From the NCBI GenBank assembly GCA_037349315.1, contig JBAIAC010000023.1:38675501-38739500 (forward strand): a stretch of DNA of 64,000 nt, given 5' to 3'. The notes beneath the pieces are model-generated. The model made no database searches and was not told the origin of the DNA. It saw nothing but the letters and a program-made list of their open reading frames with translations. How positions within the stretch are numbered: the first letter of the stretch is position 1; each line of letters starts with the position of its first letter. Positions 47,806 to 59,793 of this stretch are shown here, piece by piece. Both the position numbers and the translations under genes were made by a program. The DNA comes from Chelydra serpentina (taxonomy: Eukaryota; Chordata; Testudines; Chelydridae).

Positions 47806-48320
47806 AAATGGACATAAATCTGACATCAGGAATCATAACATTCAAAAACCAGTAGGAAAACACTTCAACCTCCCTAACCACTCGGTGACAGACTTGAGGG
47901 TCGCAGTGTTGTGACAGATTCACTCCAAACACAGGCTTCAAAGAGAAGCTGTTGAACTCGAATTGATATGCAAACTAGATTGCATCACCTCTGGATTAAA
48001 TAGGGACTTGGAATGGCTTAGCCATTACGTTAATTGAATCTATTTCCCTTAAGTTAACGATCCTCATTCACACCTGTGTGACCATCTTGTTTATCACTTC
48101 AAAGGTTTTTTCTTCCCCTGCTGTTATGGTTCCTCTCAATTAATTAGCCTCTTAAGGTTGGTCTATGCACCTCCACCTTATCATGTTTCTCTGACTGTAT
48201 AAATATCTGTCTACTGTATGTTTCATTCCATGCATCCGATGAAGTGGGTTCTAACCCACGAAAGCTTATGCTGAAATAAATTTGTTAGTCTCTAAGGTGC
48301 TACAAGTTTTTCTTTCTTAT
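47806..48320 (+). pseudogene. Penelope-like element 3' fragment (GIY-YIG C-terminus and tail)
   Basis: One frame reads INGHKSDI, then KPVGKHFNLPNHSVTDLRV, a stop, then GLNRDLEWLSHYVN: the last part of a Penelope-like endonuclease. The tail GATGAAGTGGGTTCTAACCC, then ACGAAAGCTTATGCTG, then TTTGTTAGTCTCTAAGGTGC follows. It is a different subfamily from the 1085 copy and is 5' truncated. Confidence 0.8.
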
Positions 48321-49419
48321 TTTCATTTTGCAAATTAGATTGTGTCCCCACGATTTATGTGTGGGGGGAGGTCGTCTTTCCATTCACAGATCGCGCCAGT
48401 GTCAGAGAAGGGATGGCAGCCCCCCATCCCAACCCTTCCACACTCTGCAGCATTTTATGGAGTAAAGAAAAATATTGTACATGTAAAGGTGGTAGAGGGA
48501 ATTTCAGGAGATAGAATGTTAGTATCTAAATTTAAATTAGGCTAAGACGGTAGAAATGCCCATCCTTTCTTTTCAGGCTGGACCAGAAGTATGGTGCAAA
48601 CTGGAAAAGTCATCAGAAATGCTGTTCCCATGAGATTGCCAATCCAGTTTTGCAGACCCACGAGGTCCTGATAGAGTGTATACGCATCTGAACTTTTGGG
48701 TGCTCATCCAACCCAAACATGTGAACCTGGTGAGGTTCACCTATTGCTCCTATGGTTTGGGGAGCCTTTCCTAAGTTGAGACATGGGTCATTGTAGGAGA
48801 ATCTCTTCCCCCCTTGAAAAGTGAAGAGTAAAATACAAGAACTCCAGGAAATCCCTGTCTTTTACACTGACACAACTAAACATTCTTTCAATAGTATATA
48901 TAGTAGACAAATGCAGCAGATTCAACAGTGTCAGAGTTCCACCAGGTGTCACTGCAGACACTGAGAACCGCTGTAGGGATTAGAGAGGGTTGTAACTTCA
49001 CAAAAAATGAACAAACAACAAACAATAACCTACTCAGTTTGAGCAGCAACCTCAGGTCAAATCTGACCCCCAAATTAAGATTTTTGTAAAGGTTTTGCAA
49101 AAGCGGAAGCCGGTAGAGATGTGTCCAGTTTTTTTATTTTACTGCAATGGGAACAGCTTTTCACACATCCAAAAATGTTCCCAGGCAGTGTTCGCATCCT
49201 GAACGTCTAGTAATATGTTGCTAAAGTGAGTGGGAGCTTTGCCATTGGCTTCAGTGGGAACAGAATCAAGTCCATAGTGTATGAAAACCTGAAAGTGAAA
49301 TTTACTATTCAAAAGTAAAACTGACTAGGTCAGTTGTCATTTTCTATTTCAGAGACATACAAAAAGTAAACAAACAGCATAAATGACTAAAAAAATCATT
49401 TGACCATTCAATTTTAATA
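48321..49419. other. intron, nothing recognised
   Basis: No exon or clear repeat is seen. Confidence 0.5.
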
Positions 49420-49427
49420 ATCTAAGA

Positions 49428-49753
49428 CAGGGATTGGCAACCTTTGGCACGTGGCCCATAGGGAAATTCGCTGGCGGGCCGGTTTGTTTACCTGCAGCGT
49501 CCACAGGTTCAGCCGATCGCAGCTCCCACTGGCCACGGTTCGCTGTTCCAGGCCAATGGGGGCTGCGGGAAGCGGCGTGGGCTGAGGGATGTGCTGGCCA
49601 CCGCTTCCGGCAGCCCCCATTGGCCTGGAACGACGAACCGCGGCCACTGGGAGCTGCAATCGGCCGAACCTGCGGATGCTGCAAGTAAACAAACTGTCCC
49701 AACCTGCCAGGAATTTCCTTGATGGGCTGCGTGCCAAAGGCGGCCGATCTCTG
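49428..49753. mobile_element. palindromic GC-rich hAT MITE
   Basis: CAGGGATTGGC and GCCGATCTCTG are inverted ends. Long inverted arms (CCCACTGGCCACGGTTCG / CGAACCGCGGCCACTGGG) let the element fold fully. Flanks ATCTAAGA and ATCTAAGG match at 7 of 8 bases. Confidence 0.8.
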
Positions 49754-50707
49754 ATCTAAGGTGTTAATAATAACATTGTTTAAGTATATATGGACAAGAT
49801 CCTCTGCTGGAGTTAACTGGTAGCTCCGCTGAACAGATGGCCTCAGAATCTAGCCCTATATATTTAATTATGATATGAATGATGAATCTGATAGTGTCCC
49901 TTTAAATCCTAAAACAAAATTAGAATGATGGGAAAGATGTAAGTCCCTTTCTGTAGGCTGCTGTCACAGATTATATAACTCTTCTGATGAAGATTCAAAA
50001 GTTACGTAATATATTTATTTGTCCAGTCAGAACAGGATTCAGTACTGAAACCCATTTTAAAATCACCCTTTCAGTTTGCAAAGCAAAGACATATAACAAA
50101 ACATCAGCTCTGCAGCTGGTTGCTGGAGAAATCTTATAATTAACAAACTAATTCAGAGGTAGTTTTTCAGTCAACAAAGCTGAATACATTGGGTGTCTCC
50201 AGCTCCAGTAATGTGGGCGAAATCCATAACTAAATATAATTACCCTGGAAAACATCAACTTATATACAGCAGGAGGAGGGGCAATTCCCATTTTGTTACT
50301 CATGTCAATGTTGTTTTCATCTCAAAGATGTATACTACGATATAGTAATTAGAAACTATTCCTATTCTAATTGCTCATCAATGAGCCCAGATCTGTTAAT
50401 CAACTGATATTGGGTGAAATTCAGGGCCACACAGGGCATCACTGAAGTCCTTCAGGCTTTGAGGACTTATGTGGGACTTAAATAGTGCATAGGCTTTGTG
50501 CTGGTCCTTTGTACAGTGGGGGAATTTCACCCATTGGAATAGACATTATTACATAGTTTATGTGTTTGCTACTATTGTAACAAATCCATGGCTAGGTAGA
50601 ACTTCACTATTGTTGCTTCACTTTGTACACACCATGGCCAACTTAAAACTTCTTTGCAACCGCAGGGTTAGCACTCGGATCCTCCTGTTCCACAAGCATT
50701 TGCTCCA

Positions 50708-50924
50708 CAGTGGCGTAGCCAGGTTTAGAGCACAGGGGGAGCGGAGCTAAAAAAAGGCGCCGGGAGCAAAAAGCGTCGGGAGCAAAAAAGGTGCTGGGAG
50801 CAAAAAAAAATGCTCTGCTCCGGCTGCAGCGCAGGAGCAAAAGGCGTCGGAGCACAAAAAAGGAGCCGCTTCTGCTCAGTGGGGGAGCGGCCGCTCCCCC
50901 TGCTCCCCCCCGGCTAAGCTACTG
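50708..50924. mobile_element. hAT-like MITE, exact 8-bp target duplication
   Basis: CAGTGGCGTAGCCAGG and CCGGCTAAGCTACTG ends are inverted and TTGCTCCA flanks both (50700-50707, 50925-50932). The interior has four GGGAGCAAAAA-type repeats. Confidence 0.8.
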
Positions 50925-51123
50925 TTGCTCCACTACATGAACTAAAGGAGCATCTCCATTAAGTGTTTACAGGACATTATCTATGACACACAGCTGGTAA
51001 GTTCTAATTCCATCCTCTAAAGAGCAGCATTGATGGTAGTGTTTTCTACGTACTATCTAATTCATTAAAATATCATCTAGTGCTCTTTGCTACCAGATAC
51101 ATATATAATGGGCGATATATTAT

Positions 51124-51480
51124 GAATCACAGAATCCTAGAAATTAGAAATTGTTAAAGGCATGTCAGGAACCTAGTCCATCCCGTCACACAATGAAAGA
51201 TTACTTTTCCGATCCAGACATTACAGCATATTCTCCAGTGTTTTGTCCCATTATACATGACACTAATAGGCTTTCCACCACTTCCTTTTGGAGATTATTC
51301 CACAACCTAACACAGCTTCCTGTTTTTCCTGCTATTCAGCCTAAATTTTACTTTACTGTCCATCCCATTATTCCTGCTTATAAATTGCTTGAACCAGACT
51401 AAATAAATTCTTCCTTAGTGTTTACATCCTTCTGATATTTCTAAATGGTGAGCACATCCCCATCAGTCCACACAGGTCTA
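51124..51480 (-). mobile_element. CR1 LINE fragment (diverged)
   Basis: GAATCACAGAATCCTAGAAA, then CCTAGTCCATCC, then CTTTTGGAGATTATTCCACA is a reversed CR1 3' region with strong decay. Confidence 0.65.
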
Positions 51481-52140
51481 ACAATGCGTTATTTAAAGTT
51501 GTTCTTTTAACAGTCATTCCTTTCTCATGCGGTAATCACTGCTACCTCTTAATCAGTGACTCATTTCGCTTTGTAGATGAGGGCAACATTCATCCCTGAT
51601 GTAACTCAGCTGACTTCAGTGCAGTTACCACTGATTTGCACTGCTACTATTGTTGTCATCAATATATTTGAGGCAATAGGGCCTCCAGCTATAAGTGTAG
51701 GCTTCTATTGCCCAATGTATACACCAACCAGCCTTTCCTGGCCCATAGCTAGTGCCTTGGGATTCTGGGGGGGTCTGTACTGGGGTCACATACAGCTTTC
51801 AACCACTACCTTATTCTGGACCAGTCAAGCCTGCATCTTCCCATTTACAAACTTCAGTGTCAGCCCATTGCTCAAAGGAGCTGCATCCTGCTGTCACATG
51901 CACCTATCCTCACCCCCTGCACACGTTGCCCAGTTGAAATTTTGTCATTAACGTTTGATCACTGCTACATCTCATCCTGTGTCTTTCTTTCAGAGACCTG
52001 TCACTTGGGCAGACTCTGACTTAGAGATCAGAAATCCGGACTCCTGCAACATCCAATAGTGGTGCGTATGTCATGACTGGAGCTGGCTGGAACATTGCCC
52101 GGTCCATGACTAGGATACAAATAATAAATAATAATAATAC

Positions 52141-52266
52141 CTCATATCCCGTGATGGCTATTTGATGCATGGAATCGTTCACTGACTTGATGATATCAAG
52201 CATTGTGGCCAGGGCCTCTTCCAGTTCAGCGGTGCCTTCAGAATTCTTGCTGCATTTCAGCATTTC
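52141..52266 (-). CDS. MCF2L: MCF2L exon: C-terminal DH helix and DH-PH hinge
   Basis: This 126-nt exon encodes 42 residues, starting EMLKCSKNSEGTAELEEAL and ending HQIAITGYE. It completes the DH domain: the helix after LLLK, the acidic TAELEEAL turn, and the NDSMHxIAITGY helix that leads into PH. The acceptor is unusual for lacking a strong pyrimidine tract (TTTAAATAG). The donor is GAG/GTATTA, followed by a run of ATT repeats within the intron. Both phases are 0. Similarity to the mammalian sequence is high (EGxxxLxEALxxxLxIxKxVNDSMHxIAITGY). Confidence 0.93.
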
Positions 52267-52443
52267 CTATTTAAACAATGAAGACAGCCATATCAAGGGA
52301 CATCTCAAAAGTCCATATCCTTGATCAGAGAGCTATGACAAGGCCACTTCACATGCTGTACACACAGAGGAGTGCAGTTATAGGAGTGGCAGGAGAGTCT
52401 CTTTAACTATCATCAGAAATAGACCTTTTAAGCTTTTGGACAT

Positions 52444-52842
52444 TCATAAGTTTCATGGATTCATTTATGACCAAACAGGGCCATTGTGATCATCTAATCT
52501 GATCTCCAGCTTTAACACAAACCAGAGAATTTCACTAAGCGAAATCAAGCCCATAACTTCTGATTGAGGAAGAGCATTTCTTTTAGAGAGACACCCAGTC
52601 TTGATTTAAAGACTGTAGGCGATGGGAAATCCACCATATCCCTAGGCAGATTGTTCCAATTATTACCCTCACTGTGAAAAACATGCATCTAATCTCTAGT
52701 CTGAATTTGTCTAGCATCAGCTTCCAGACACTGGATCTTGCCTTTGTCTTCTACATTAAGGAACCTTATCAGCAATCAGTACTTCCATCAATGTACTTGA
52801 AGACCATGACCAAAACACCTCTCAATCTTCTTCTTGATAAAC
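52444..52842 (-). mobile_element. CR1 LINE, part 1 of 3
   Basis: The reversed CR1 3' region (GGGCCATTGTGATCATCTAA, then GATTTAAAGACTGTAGGCGA, then CTCAATCTTCTTCTTGATAA) runs to the TAA of the inserted MITE. It resumes at 53128-53150 (TAGACTGAGCTTCTTTAGTCTC) and again at 53869-53905. Confidence 0.8.
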
Positions 52843-52845
52843 TAA

Positions 52846-53124
52846 GGCCTGTCTACACTAGGGGTGTGAGGGGGCGAGCTAAGTTGGTCTAAGTTACGCA
52901 CCTTCAGCTATGAAAATAGCATAGCTGAAGTCGACATACTTAGAGCTACTTACAGCGGTGTCTTCACTGCGGTAGGTCAACTGCTGCCGCTCCCGCATCG
53001 ACTCCGTCTACGCTTCCGGAGTCGAGGGGGGAGCGCTCGGCAGTTGATTTATCGCATCTTCACTAGACGCGATAAATCGACCCCCGGTGGATCGATCACT
53101 CCAGAGGTAAGTTTAGACATGCCC
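52846..53124. mobile_element. Harbinger MITE inserted in CR1, TAA target duplication
   Basis: GGCCTGTCTACACTAG and TTTAGACATGCCC ends with TAA on both sides (52843-52845, 53125-53127). It shares the CTTCAGCTATGAAAATAGCA hairpin with the 40455 type. Confidence 0.8.
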
Positions 53125-53150
53125 TAAGTAGACTGAGCTTCTTTAGTCTC

Positions 53151-53868
53151 TGTGGCGGGCTGTGTACCTTGTCACCCCTTTGATTCCGGGGGGGGGGGGG
53201 GCGAGGTTAGCTCCGCCTCCCTGCTCTTATGACAGTCCTACTACCTCCCCGGTAGTCAGTCATTGGGCTGTATGGCCCAATGGTCAAAGTCCTTCTAACT
53301 CCCCCCTCCCCTGGGGGATAGCGCAGCCTAGCGGCCGGAGTCCATCTATCTCCTTCGAGGTACGAGGGGAAGTTGGTGAACTACGTCTTCACAAAATGAT
53401 GGGGTCTGGGGTTCAGAGACCCCCGGTAGGGGAGCCCGGGGCCCATCCGCCTCCACCGGGCTCCAACCCAGGGCCCTGCCTTTAACGGCGTGAACCTCCA
53501 TGGGTCAGCGGGGAATCCTGCCACAACACGCTGCCCTCAGAGTGGTGGGAGGTACCACTCCCTTCCCTCAAGGCCTTCAGGGTTCCTCATCCCAACACTC
53601 CCTGGGGTTCGGCCAGCTGCCAGTCTCTGGTCCCACTTCCCAGTCTCTCAGTTCTCTCCTGGGTGAGGCACCGCTGCTCCTGGGCTGGAGCTTCCGCTGG
53701 GCTTCCTCCTCCCTCAGCCGCCAGCCCAGACTGAGCAGCTCTGCCGGCTTTTATCCTTGGCTCCCTGTTGGAGCATGCCCAGCAGAGCCTCAGGGGCGTG
53801 GCTTCCTCCGCCAGCAGGGAAGGGTTAACCCTCTCAATACCAGTGCGGGGCCAGTCTGCCCCATCACA
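53151..53868. mobile_element. solo LTR (718 bp) inserted in CR1, GTCTC target duplication
   Basis: The ends are TGTGGCGGGC...CCCATCACA and GTCTC flanks both (53146-53150, 53869-53873), the 5-bp duplication of LTR elements. On the minus strand GGATAAAAGCCGGC could be the TATA box, which would make minus the transcribed direction. GC-rich. No internal genes remain. Confidence 0.8.
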
Positions 53869-53905
53869 GTCTCTAACTAGAAGGCTAGTTTTCCGGACAT
53901 TGAAT

Positions 53906-56900
53906 TTTTAGTAGGAGCAGGGAAGATGCAGAGAAATCTTCCAGCTCACTTAAACCCCACCTCTGCCCCAACTATTGACCAGTCCACATATGGAAATTTG
54001 AAATGTCTTTTGAAAGGCTGATCACTTCAAAAGGACAACGTTAATCTCCAATCAAAATTGCATTAAAATTGTACTTTTAAAATGGACTCATTCTCTGAGA
54101 TAAGAGATCTCCCCTCTGTATGTCCCCAGCCAGTCTCTTCTGCTTTGGACCCCAAATATCTAGGGTACACATTGCTCACAGGGTCCCACACAAGCACCTC
54201 TCTCCTGTCTTTCATTCTCTTGTCACTGATTATCCCTGAAGAGTTCTAAGGAAAGTTTGGGGCTTAATTCTCTTCTCATTTATTTACTGCAGTTACATCT
54301 CTGTAAAAGCTGACAGGATAATCAGGCCTTTTGATTTTAAATTGAGCCTTCTCCCATATCAACCCTTTGCTCTTGTACATGTGGAAGTTGTAACCCCGAG
54401 GCTGACGTCATTTATTCCAGTTTTGCACCAGTGAAACTCCATTGCAATTAATGGAGTTATTCCTGATTTACACCCAGCTGAGATCAAAATCGGGCTTCTC
54501 TGTCTTCACTCAAAGGGCCTAAGAAAGAAAAAGTTGAATAGATCGAGCATTTAAAAAGATTTTTTAAAAATTGGCAGGTTCAGTACTGAATTTCAAAGGT
54601 GCTGGAGGCTCTTAACTCCACTGAGGGTCTGCAGCAGCTACTCAGCAGCCCATAGGATTGAGCTGATAAAGCATAATTGTTGTATCCCATGCTGCTTCGG
54701 GGATTCACCTATTAACCTGTTGGGTTCCAGGAATACGTTTTTGGTTACCAAGTGATGAGACAAAAATGTCAGTGACTCACCTTATTTCTAGTGACCCACA
54801 ACAAGCTCAGGCAGGTTCCTGTCTGGTAACTATTCACTGGTCTTTATGAATTTATTATCACTATGACATGAGCGCTTGGTTGGGTAACTGTAGGCTTCAT
54901 TTCAGACACACAAACAGCAAGGCTGCACAATGGAATGTCACAACAATAGTGTCTGCACTAAATAACCAGCACTTCCAGTGAGTTCATCCAACTTGCCAAC
55001 TATAAAGTCAGCAACGGTACAGTCCATGCTGTATCTACTAAAGCAAATGGGAATAAAGATTCTGGTTGGTCTCAGCAGTGTTCTTCACAGCTACTGAGAG
55101 CTGACGTGCCCCCGGGAGGTCCCCCTAACAAAACCATGACCTCACTGTTACTTCTGAAAATCCGCCCCTTCCCTGCTAATCTCTGTTTACTAGGCAGGAG
55201 ACAAGACTCCTTCACCAGAGCTGTGTGAACCTTCACCTGGTTTAGTTACAAACCTGAAATTCAGGCCACACTTGTGAACCTTTTGCCAAAACAAGGTCCA
55301 ATTTCAGCCAAGCTGGGCCAAGTCTTAGGTGAGCAGGAGTAAAGTTGTGTGGAAGTAAAGTTAGGCGGAAACCACACAACAGTCAGTTGTTTCGCCTAGT
55401 TTGGATTCAAAGCTTGGCAAAGATAAGCCACAGATGCAAAGGCTTGAACTGGAATCCCCCTTTGTGGTTTTGGTTCAGGCTCATGTCTACTTTCCAACCG
55501 TGGAGCAAAATGCAGCGGAAATTGTTCAAACCCAAAAGCTCCCAGTGAAAAGGGAACTGAAGAAAGAGGTTCACACAAATCCCAACCCACTGACATCATA
55601 TGGCGCTGCCTTTAAATACGTGGCTGTCCATGCCTCAGAGGGAAAGAGCAAGATGCACTTTATGGTACCTGTTGTGGAATCCCTAATATTATGAGCAATC
55701 TCTACGACCATCATCTCGTTAAGAGGCTGCCATTTAAAACTAGCTAAACTGATTGAAAAACCAAATAGAGTTTAAAAAACAACACCACGTGATCCAGGAG
55801 CTAAACACTGATCTGTCCATTGCTCACCAAGACTAGCCTCCTATGGATTGCCTCTTCCTTACTATCCATTTCTAACTGACAGGTTCTTCTGAATCATCCT
55901 CCCACCCTACTTCCCCACCCTCCGAGGAGCTCCTTCCCAAAGGGGCTTAGCGTGCGGCTCCTATGGTGCGCTCAGAATTCTTTTTGTGTTAAGCGTCCTT
56001 CCAAATGTACTGTGAGGCGTGTGCAGAACTGGTCTGACCTGATTTGATCCCAATGGCTGTGCCTGTTCTGCTTGAGAACTGTACTTCTTGATCTAATCTC
56101 ACTTTTGCTTACTTGCACATTTCAAATTAAAAAGAGAGCACAGTTTCTTCTTCTTCTACTGGAGACCTTGAACACGCCTTTTACATTCTCCCTCTCCCTT
56201 CTACTATTACAGTTCCTGGAAGCACCCGAGTCAAATTTACTGCTGGAATAAGCAGATGCAACTCTATGAGAGTCAAAGTTGCACCACCGTGCCCACTTAC
56301 TGTACTGAGGATTCTTCATCCTACATATCCTACGGTTTCCTAGATAGCCCATCACCTTGATATTTAGGTGCTGCATAGGTAAATGATTGGCCAGATATTC
56401 AGAGGACATAAACTTCTATCACTTCATTGACTTCAATGGAGCTATGTCCGTTTGGACCAACTGAGACCCTGCTCTAGATAGTATACTAAGTTTCATAGTG
56501 GACTTCATAACACTAATTAGCATTTTTATAGTCAAAATGCTTCCTAACATCAACCAGTTAACCCTCAAAACACCCTGGTAAGAGAGGTGAGAAAATATTA
56601 TCCCCATTTTAGAGATGAGGTGATGGAAACAAAAATTATGACCAACATTTTCAAATGGGACACTGGTCTTGGTGCTTCAATTTTGGGTGCTCAGTTTGGA
56701 CCTGAATTTCAAACATGCTAAGTACCCATAACTTTAGCTGGAGTCAAATTGAGCTGCGGATGTTTAGCCCGTCTGATAATTAGGGCCAATCTGCAAGTTG
56801 GGCTCTGAAAAAGGGAAAACACCCAAAACGATGTCCTTTCGGGAATTTTGGTTGGAGTAATTTATTCACAGAGAGGAAGTACAGTAAGTGTGAAATCCTG

Positions 56901-57430
56901 GTCGCATTGAAGTCAAAGGGAGTTTGGCCACTGATTAGAACACAGGAGAGCCTGGTGTGAAGGCCTACGCTCAGGTGGCTAGACCTTACTTCTCTCCAAT
57001 TAACGGCTCCTGTAAACTCTAATTAAAGGACTAGATCATTTCTATTCTGTTGTGGAAAACTGAAAAGTGACCTTATTGTTTATAGTGAAACAGTGCTGAA
57101 TCCAGAACCATGCTGCACTATGTACGCTCCGGTCTCCAGTGCCTATTTTAGGGCATGATCCTATAAAGTACCCTTAACTGTCACTGACTTTAGTGAGAGT
57201 TGACAGCATGTGGACCCCTCTTATTTTGGTTCAACAAAGAGTCCTTACATTGACTATGCTTGTTCATCTACCGGTCAACTCAACATTGCAAAAGTAGAGC
57301 TAATTTATTTAAGGTGTCGCCTTTAAGTGGGTACTGCTGTGTAATTCCTTAAGCAAAACAGACAACCAATAGGCGAGTCAAAGTGTAACAACAATCAATT
57401 GCCTTGTCACAGGGAATGTCCTTTATTTAC
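53906..57430. other. intron, one old palindromic repeat (54407-54495)
   Basis: At 54407-54495 GTGAAACTCCATTGCAATTA, then ATGGAGTTATTCCTGATTTA repeat the palindromic family. About 56505-56640 is weakly MIR-like. Frames at 55345-55694 and 56122-56409 have no domain. Confidence 0.45.
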
Positions 57431-57523
57431 CTTTAAAAGCAACTGGTACTTTGTGATCCTCTGAACTGGCTTTAAGAGATAAGCATCTAGTGAGAGTTTA
57501 TGATCCAGTTTACGCTGGCATTC
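57431..57523 (-). CDS. MCF2L: MCF2L exon: DH conserved region 3
   Basis: This 93-nt exon encodes 31 residues, beginning ECQRKLDHKLSLDAYLLKPV and closing with QRITKYQLLLK. The LLKPVQRITKYxLLLK stretch is the hallmark of Dbl-family exchange factors. It forms the long helix that packs against switch regions of the Rho GTPase, and the Gln after Tyr is typical of the MCF2L branch. The acceptor is TCTTACAG and the donor AAG/GTAAAT. It lies only 539 bp after the previous exon and both boundaries are phase 0. No change is seen at a conserved position, so the domain should be functional. Confidence 0.95.
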
Positions 57524-58062
57524 CTGTAAGAGACAAAAGAAGTGGAAATCATACTACAACTCTCAGAAATAGAACAGGGCTACAAAGCCTGGAACTAAGG
57601 TTTAAGATCATTCGAGATTGAAATGTCTGTTGATTCAACAAGACATATACTCTGTTCCTTGCACAGATTTCACTAGCCAATTTACAAAGGGACTTCCCCA
57701 GGTGTTCTGTGTATAATACAAACATCTCTGAATGAGAACCAAGGACTGGATTCAGATTAGATGGTGTTGAAATCCTGCAAGATCTTATTGTAAGATTTCA
57801 ATCAACCTGGTTCTGTGAAAGAGGTCCCTTCTGGTACTAGATCTGACCTGGAACCAAAACCGAAGAGACAGGTTCATATCCAGGAATTCCATCTACCAGT
57901 CTATTAAGTCTCTGATACACTATTCATTGACATGGTTGCCAAGTGCCTCCCAGAATTATAAAGTGTACACATAGATATATTTTCCTCTATAACTTTTTTA
58001 ATGGACATGAATACAAAAACTTTCTAAAGAGAGATGGATGCCAGTCTGTAACTAAACTCTAC

Positions 58063-58155
58063 CTGAAAGAAGAGGCTATCTCCACATTGTCTCCAGAGGG
58101 CTTCAGATCTTAGCTTGTTCTGACAGTATTTTTCATATACTTGGAGATCCTCTTT
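58063..58155 (-). CDS. MCF2L: MCF2L exon: DH domain segment (EDLQVYEKYCQNK)
   Basis: This 93-nt exon encodes 31 residues, starting KEDLQVYEKYCQNK and ending GDSLFFQ. It belongs to the middle of the DH domain, before the conserved helix that contacts the GTPase. The acceptor is a pyrimidine-rich run ending TTGCAG and the donor is CAG/GTAGAG. Entry and exit are both phase 0. The mammalian exon reads very similarly (EKYCQNKPRSE, then WRQC). The preceding DH exon, expected to encode a block like ELENYTDCPEL, was not seen between 58156 and 64000 and is presumably outside the window. Confidence 0.92.
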
Positions 58156-58792
58156 CTGCAACAAAAAGAAAAGCTTATGTAACTCAAGAGGAAACAAGAG
58201 GAAATTCATTGAACGTTGATCATTAACCAGATCTCCTCTACATCTTCTATTACAAATACATGAGGCTCCCTTATGTTCTCTCAAGTGGGGCATCCGAAAC
58301 CACTGCACACTTTTGAAAATCTTGACCAACTTTTCTATAAATCCCTAAAAGGAAATTACCATGATCTGAGTGACGATCTAAATGAACTAAGCAGCAACAT
58401 CTAAACAATGCAGGAAATCTAATAGAGTTTAGTTTAAATCCACAAGGGGGCTTTTTTTATCAAGAAACTTTTCCCTAGGTAGCCTTCAGAATTCTCTACC
58501 CTGAATGATGCTGGAAGAATCCATCCTTCTGGGATTCAAGGGGTAAAAAGATGGATAATTACTTGGACAGCAGTGTTATTTTGCAGTATACAGGGGATTA
58601 AATTATCAGTAATGCAAATTCATATACACAATGGACGTCGTTCGATGGATTGACACATAATAATACTTAGTATTTATCTAGGGCTTTACATATTCAAAAC
58701 ATTACAGGGCCCAATCCTGCTCTCAATGTCATCAGTGGCAGGTCCCTACTAAGCTCAATGAGATAAGTAATTCTTTCCCAACATCACACATG
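58156..58792. other. intron upstream of first exon in window
   Basis: It contains the 66-bp segment 58466-58531 that recurs at 63432-63500. No exon is seen. Confidence 0.5.
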
Positions 58793-59793
58793 CCAGGTCT
58801 ACATGACAAACTTTTGCCGTCGCAAGTTATGTTTGCATAAAACAGTTGCAGTTAGTATACCATTCGTGAGCATGAAAACTTGGCTCCTTGGGTCAGCGCT
58901 GTACATGTTCACCAGGAGTGCTTATTTCGATGCACAGCGTAGTGCACCATAGGTAGGTATCCCAGTGTGCAACTCTCCACCATCCAGCGCTCTGTCTTTT
59001 GGAAAGTTTTAGCAATGCATTGTGGGGCAGAAACGAGTCACGCAGGGATGATTCGGACTGCAGAGTCAAGTTCCCACCTTGCAAACTTTCTGTACCCCAT
59101 AATTCCATCTCTAGCCCATAATTTTTGCTCCTAATGTTAAGATCCCACAAACCCTTGCGGGACTGGTCACTGTCTGCCATCTCTAGATTAGCCACTCTGG
59201 ATCTGCCATCTCTGGATTAGCCACTGGGCCCATGCCCAGCGGCCCTGGTCAACTGGGGGGGCCCTGGAAAAAAATCCGCCACCGGGTGGCGACAGACTGG
59301 AGCCCCGGCTGCATGGGCGGGGCAGGGGAAGCCCCCAGGCCCTGACCCCCACTCCCTGGCAGCAGAGCAGGGCAGGAAGAGGCAGGGCGGAGCAGGGGCA
59401 GGATGAAGAGGAGCTGGGGCAGGAGCTTGGGGGAAGGGGTGGAGTGGGGGCGGGGCCGCAGGCAGAAGGGTTGGAGAGGGGCTCCAAGGCCAGAGGAAAC
59501 CTTAATCCGGGGCTCCGCCTCTGTCTCTAACAGAAGCTTGGAGCCTGCCGAGCTCTGCATTATTGTCATGAGCATTGCAAGCACAGGGCGCACAACCCTG
59601 CAGTATTTGCAGGCTGCAAGAACCCCCAGATCAGTGGGGAACATGACGATTTCCTGGAGGGCAGATTGCTGTGGGACATAGTGAGAACCAATACAGGGTT
59701 CTTCGTGCTGCTCCCAGAGCAGCTGCAAATGGTGGAGCACCACTTCTGGGCCCAAGAACAAGCACTGACCGATAGGACCACTTCATAGCGCAG

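Larger units (their letters stand above)
24144..58155 (-). other. MCF2L: MCF2L gene body, 3' half (DH-PH RhoGEF), ten exons
   Basis: This is the span of the only recognisable gene. Exons lie at 58063-58155, 57431-57523, 52141-52266, 46269-46490, 43284-43376, 42721-42799, 41727-41799, 38416-38525, 31849-31938 and 24144-24262. Every boundary is AG/GT and all phases join without a stop. MCF2L (DBS) is known to load GTP on RHOA and CDC42 through a DH-PH module; the full protein also has Sec14, spectrin-like and, in long forms, SH3 domains. Only the end of DH, all of PH and the linker are in the window. The family choice rests on PH wording such as GSFNVWTDHKKGH and ARFKPMQRHLFLY, which fits MCF2L better than what I recall of MCF2 or MCF2L2. 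Introns run from 0.5 to 7.5 kb and are full of transposon remains. Confidence 0.88.

Noticed and set aside
53162..53880. Two plus-strand frames of 107 and 126 codons
   Set aside because: They fall inside the GC-rich solo LTR defined by GTCTC duplications.
59173..59225. 24-bp near-tandem TCTGCCATCTCTRGATTAGC, then CACT
   Set aside because: A simple small duplication at the edge of a GC-rich block. It could be a slippage event and gives no clear element border.
59249..59761. 170-codon minus-strand frame, the longest in the window
   Set aside because: It lies antisense to the Harbinger 5' region in GC-rich sequence that lacks stops for compositional reasons. No domain is seen.
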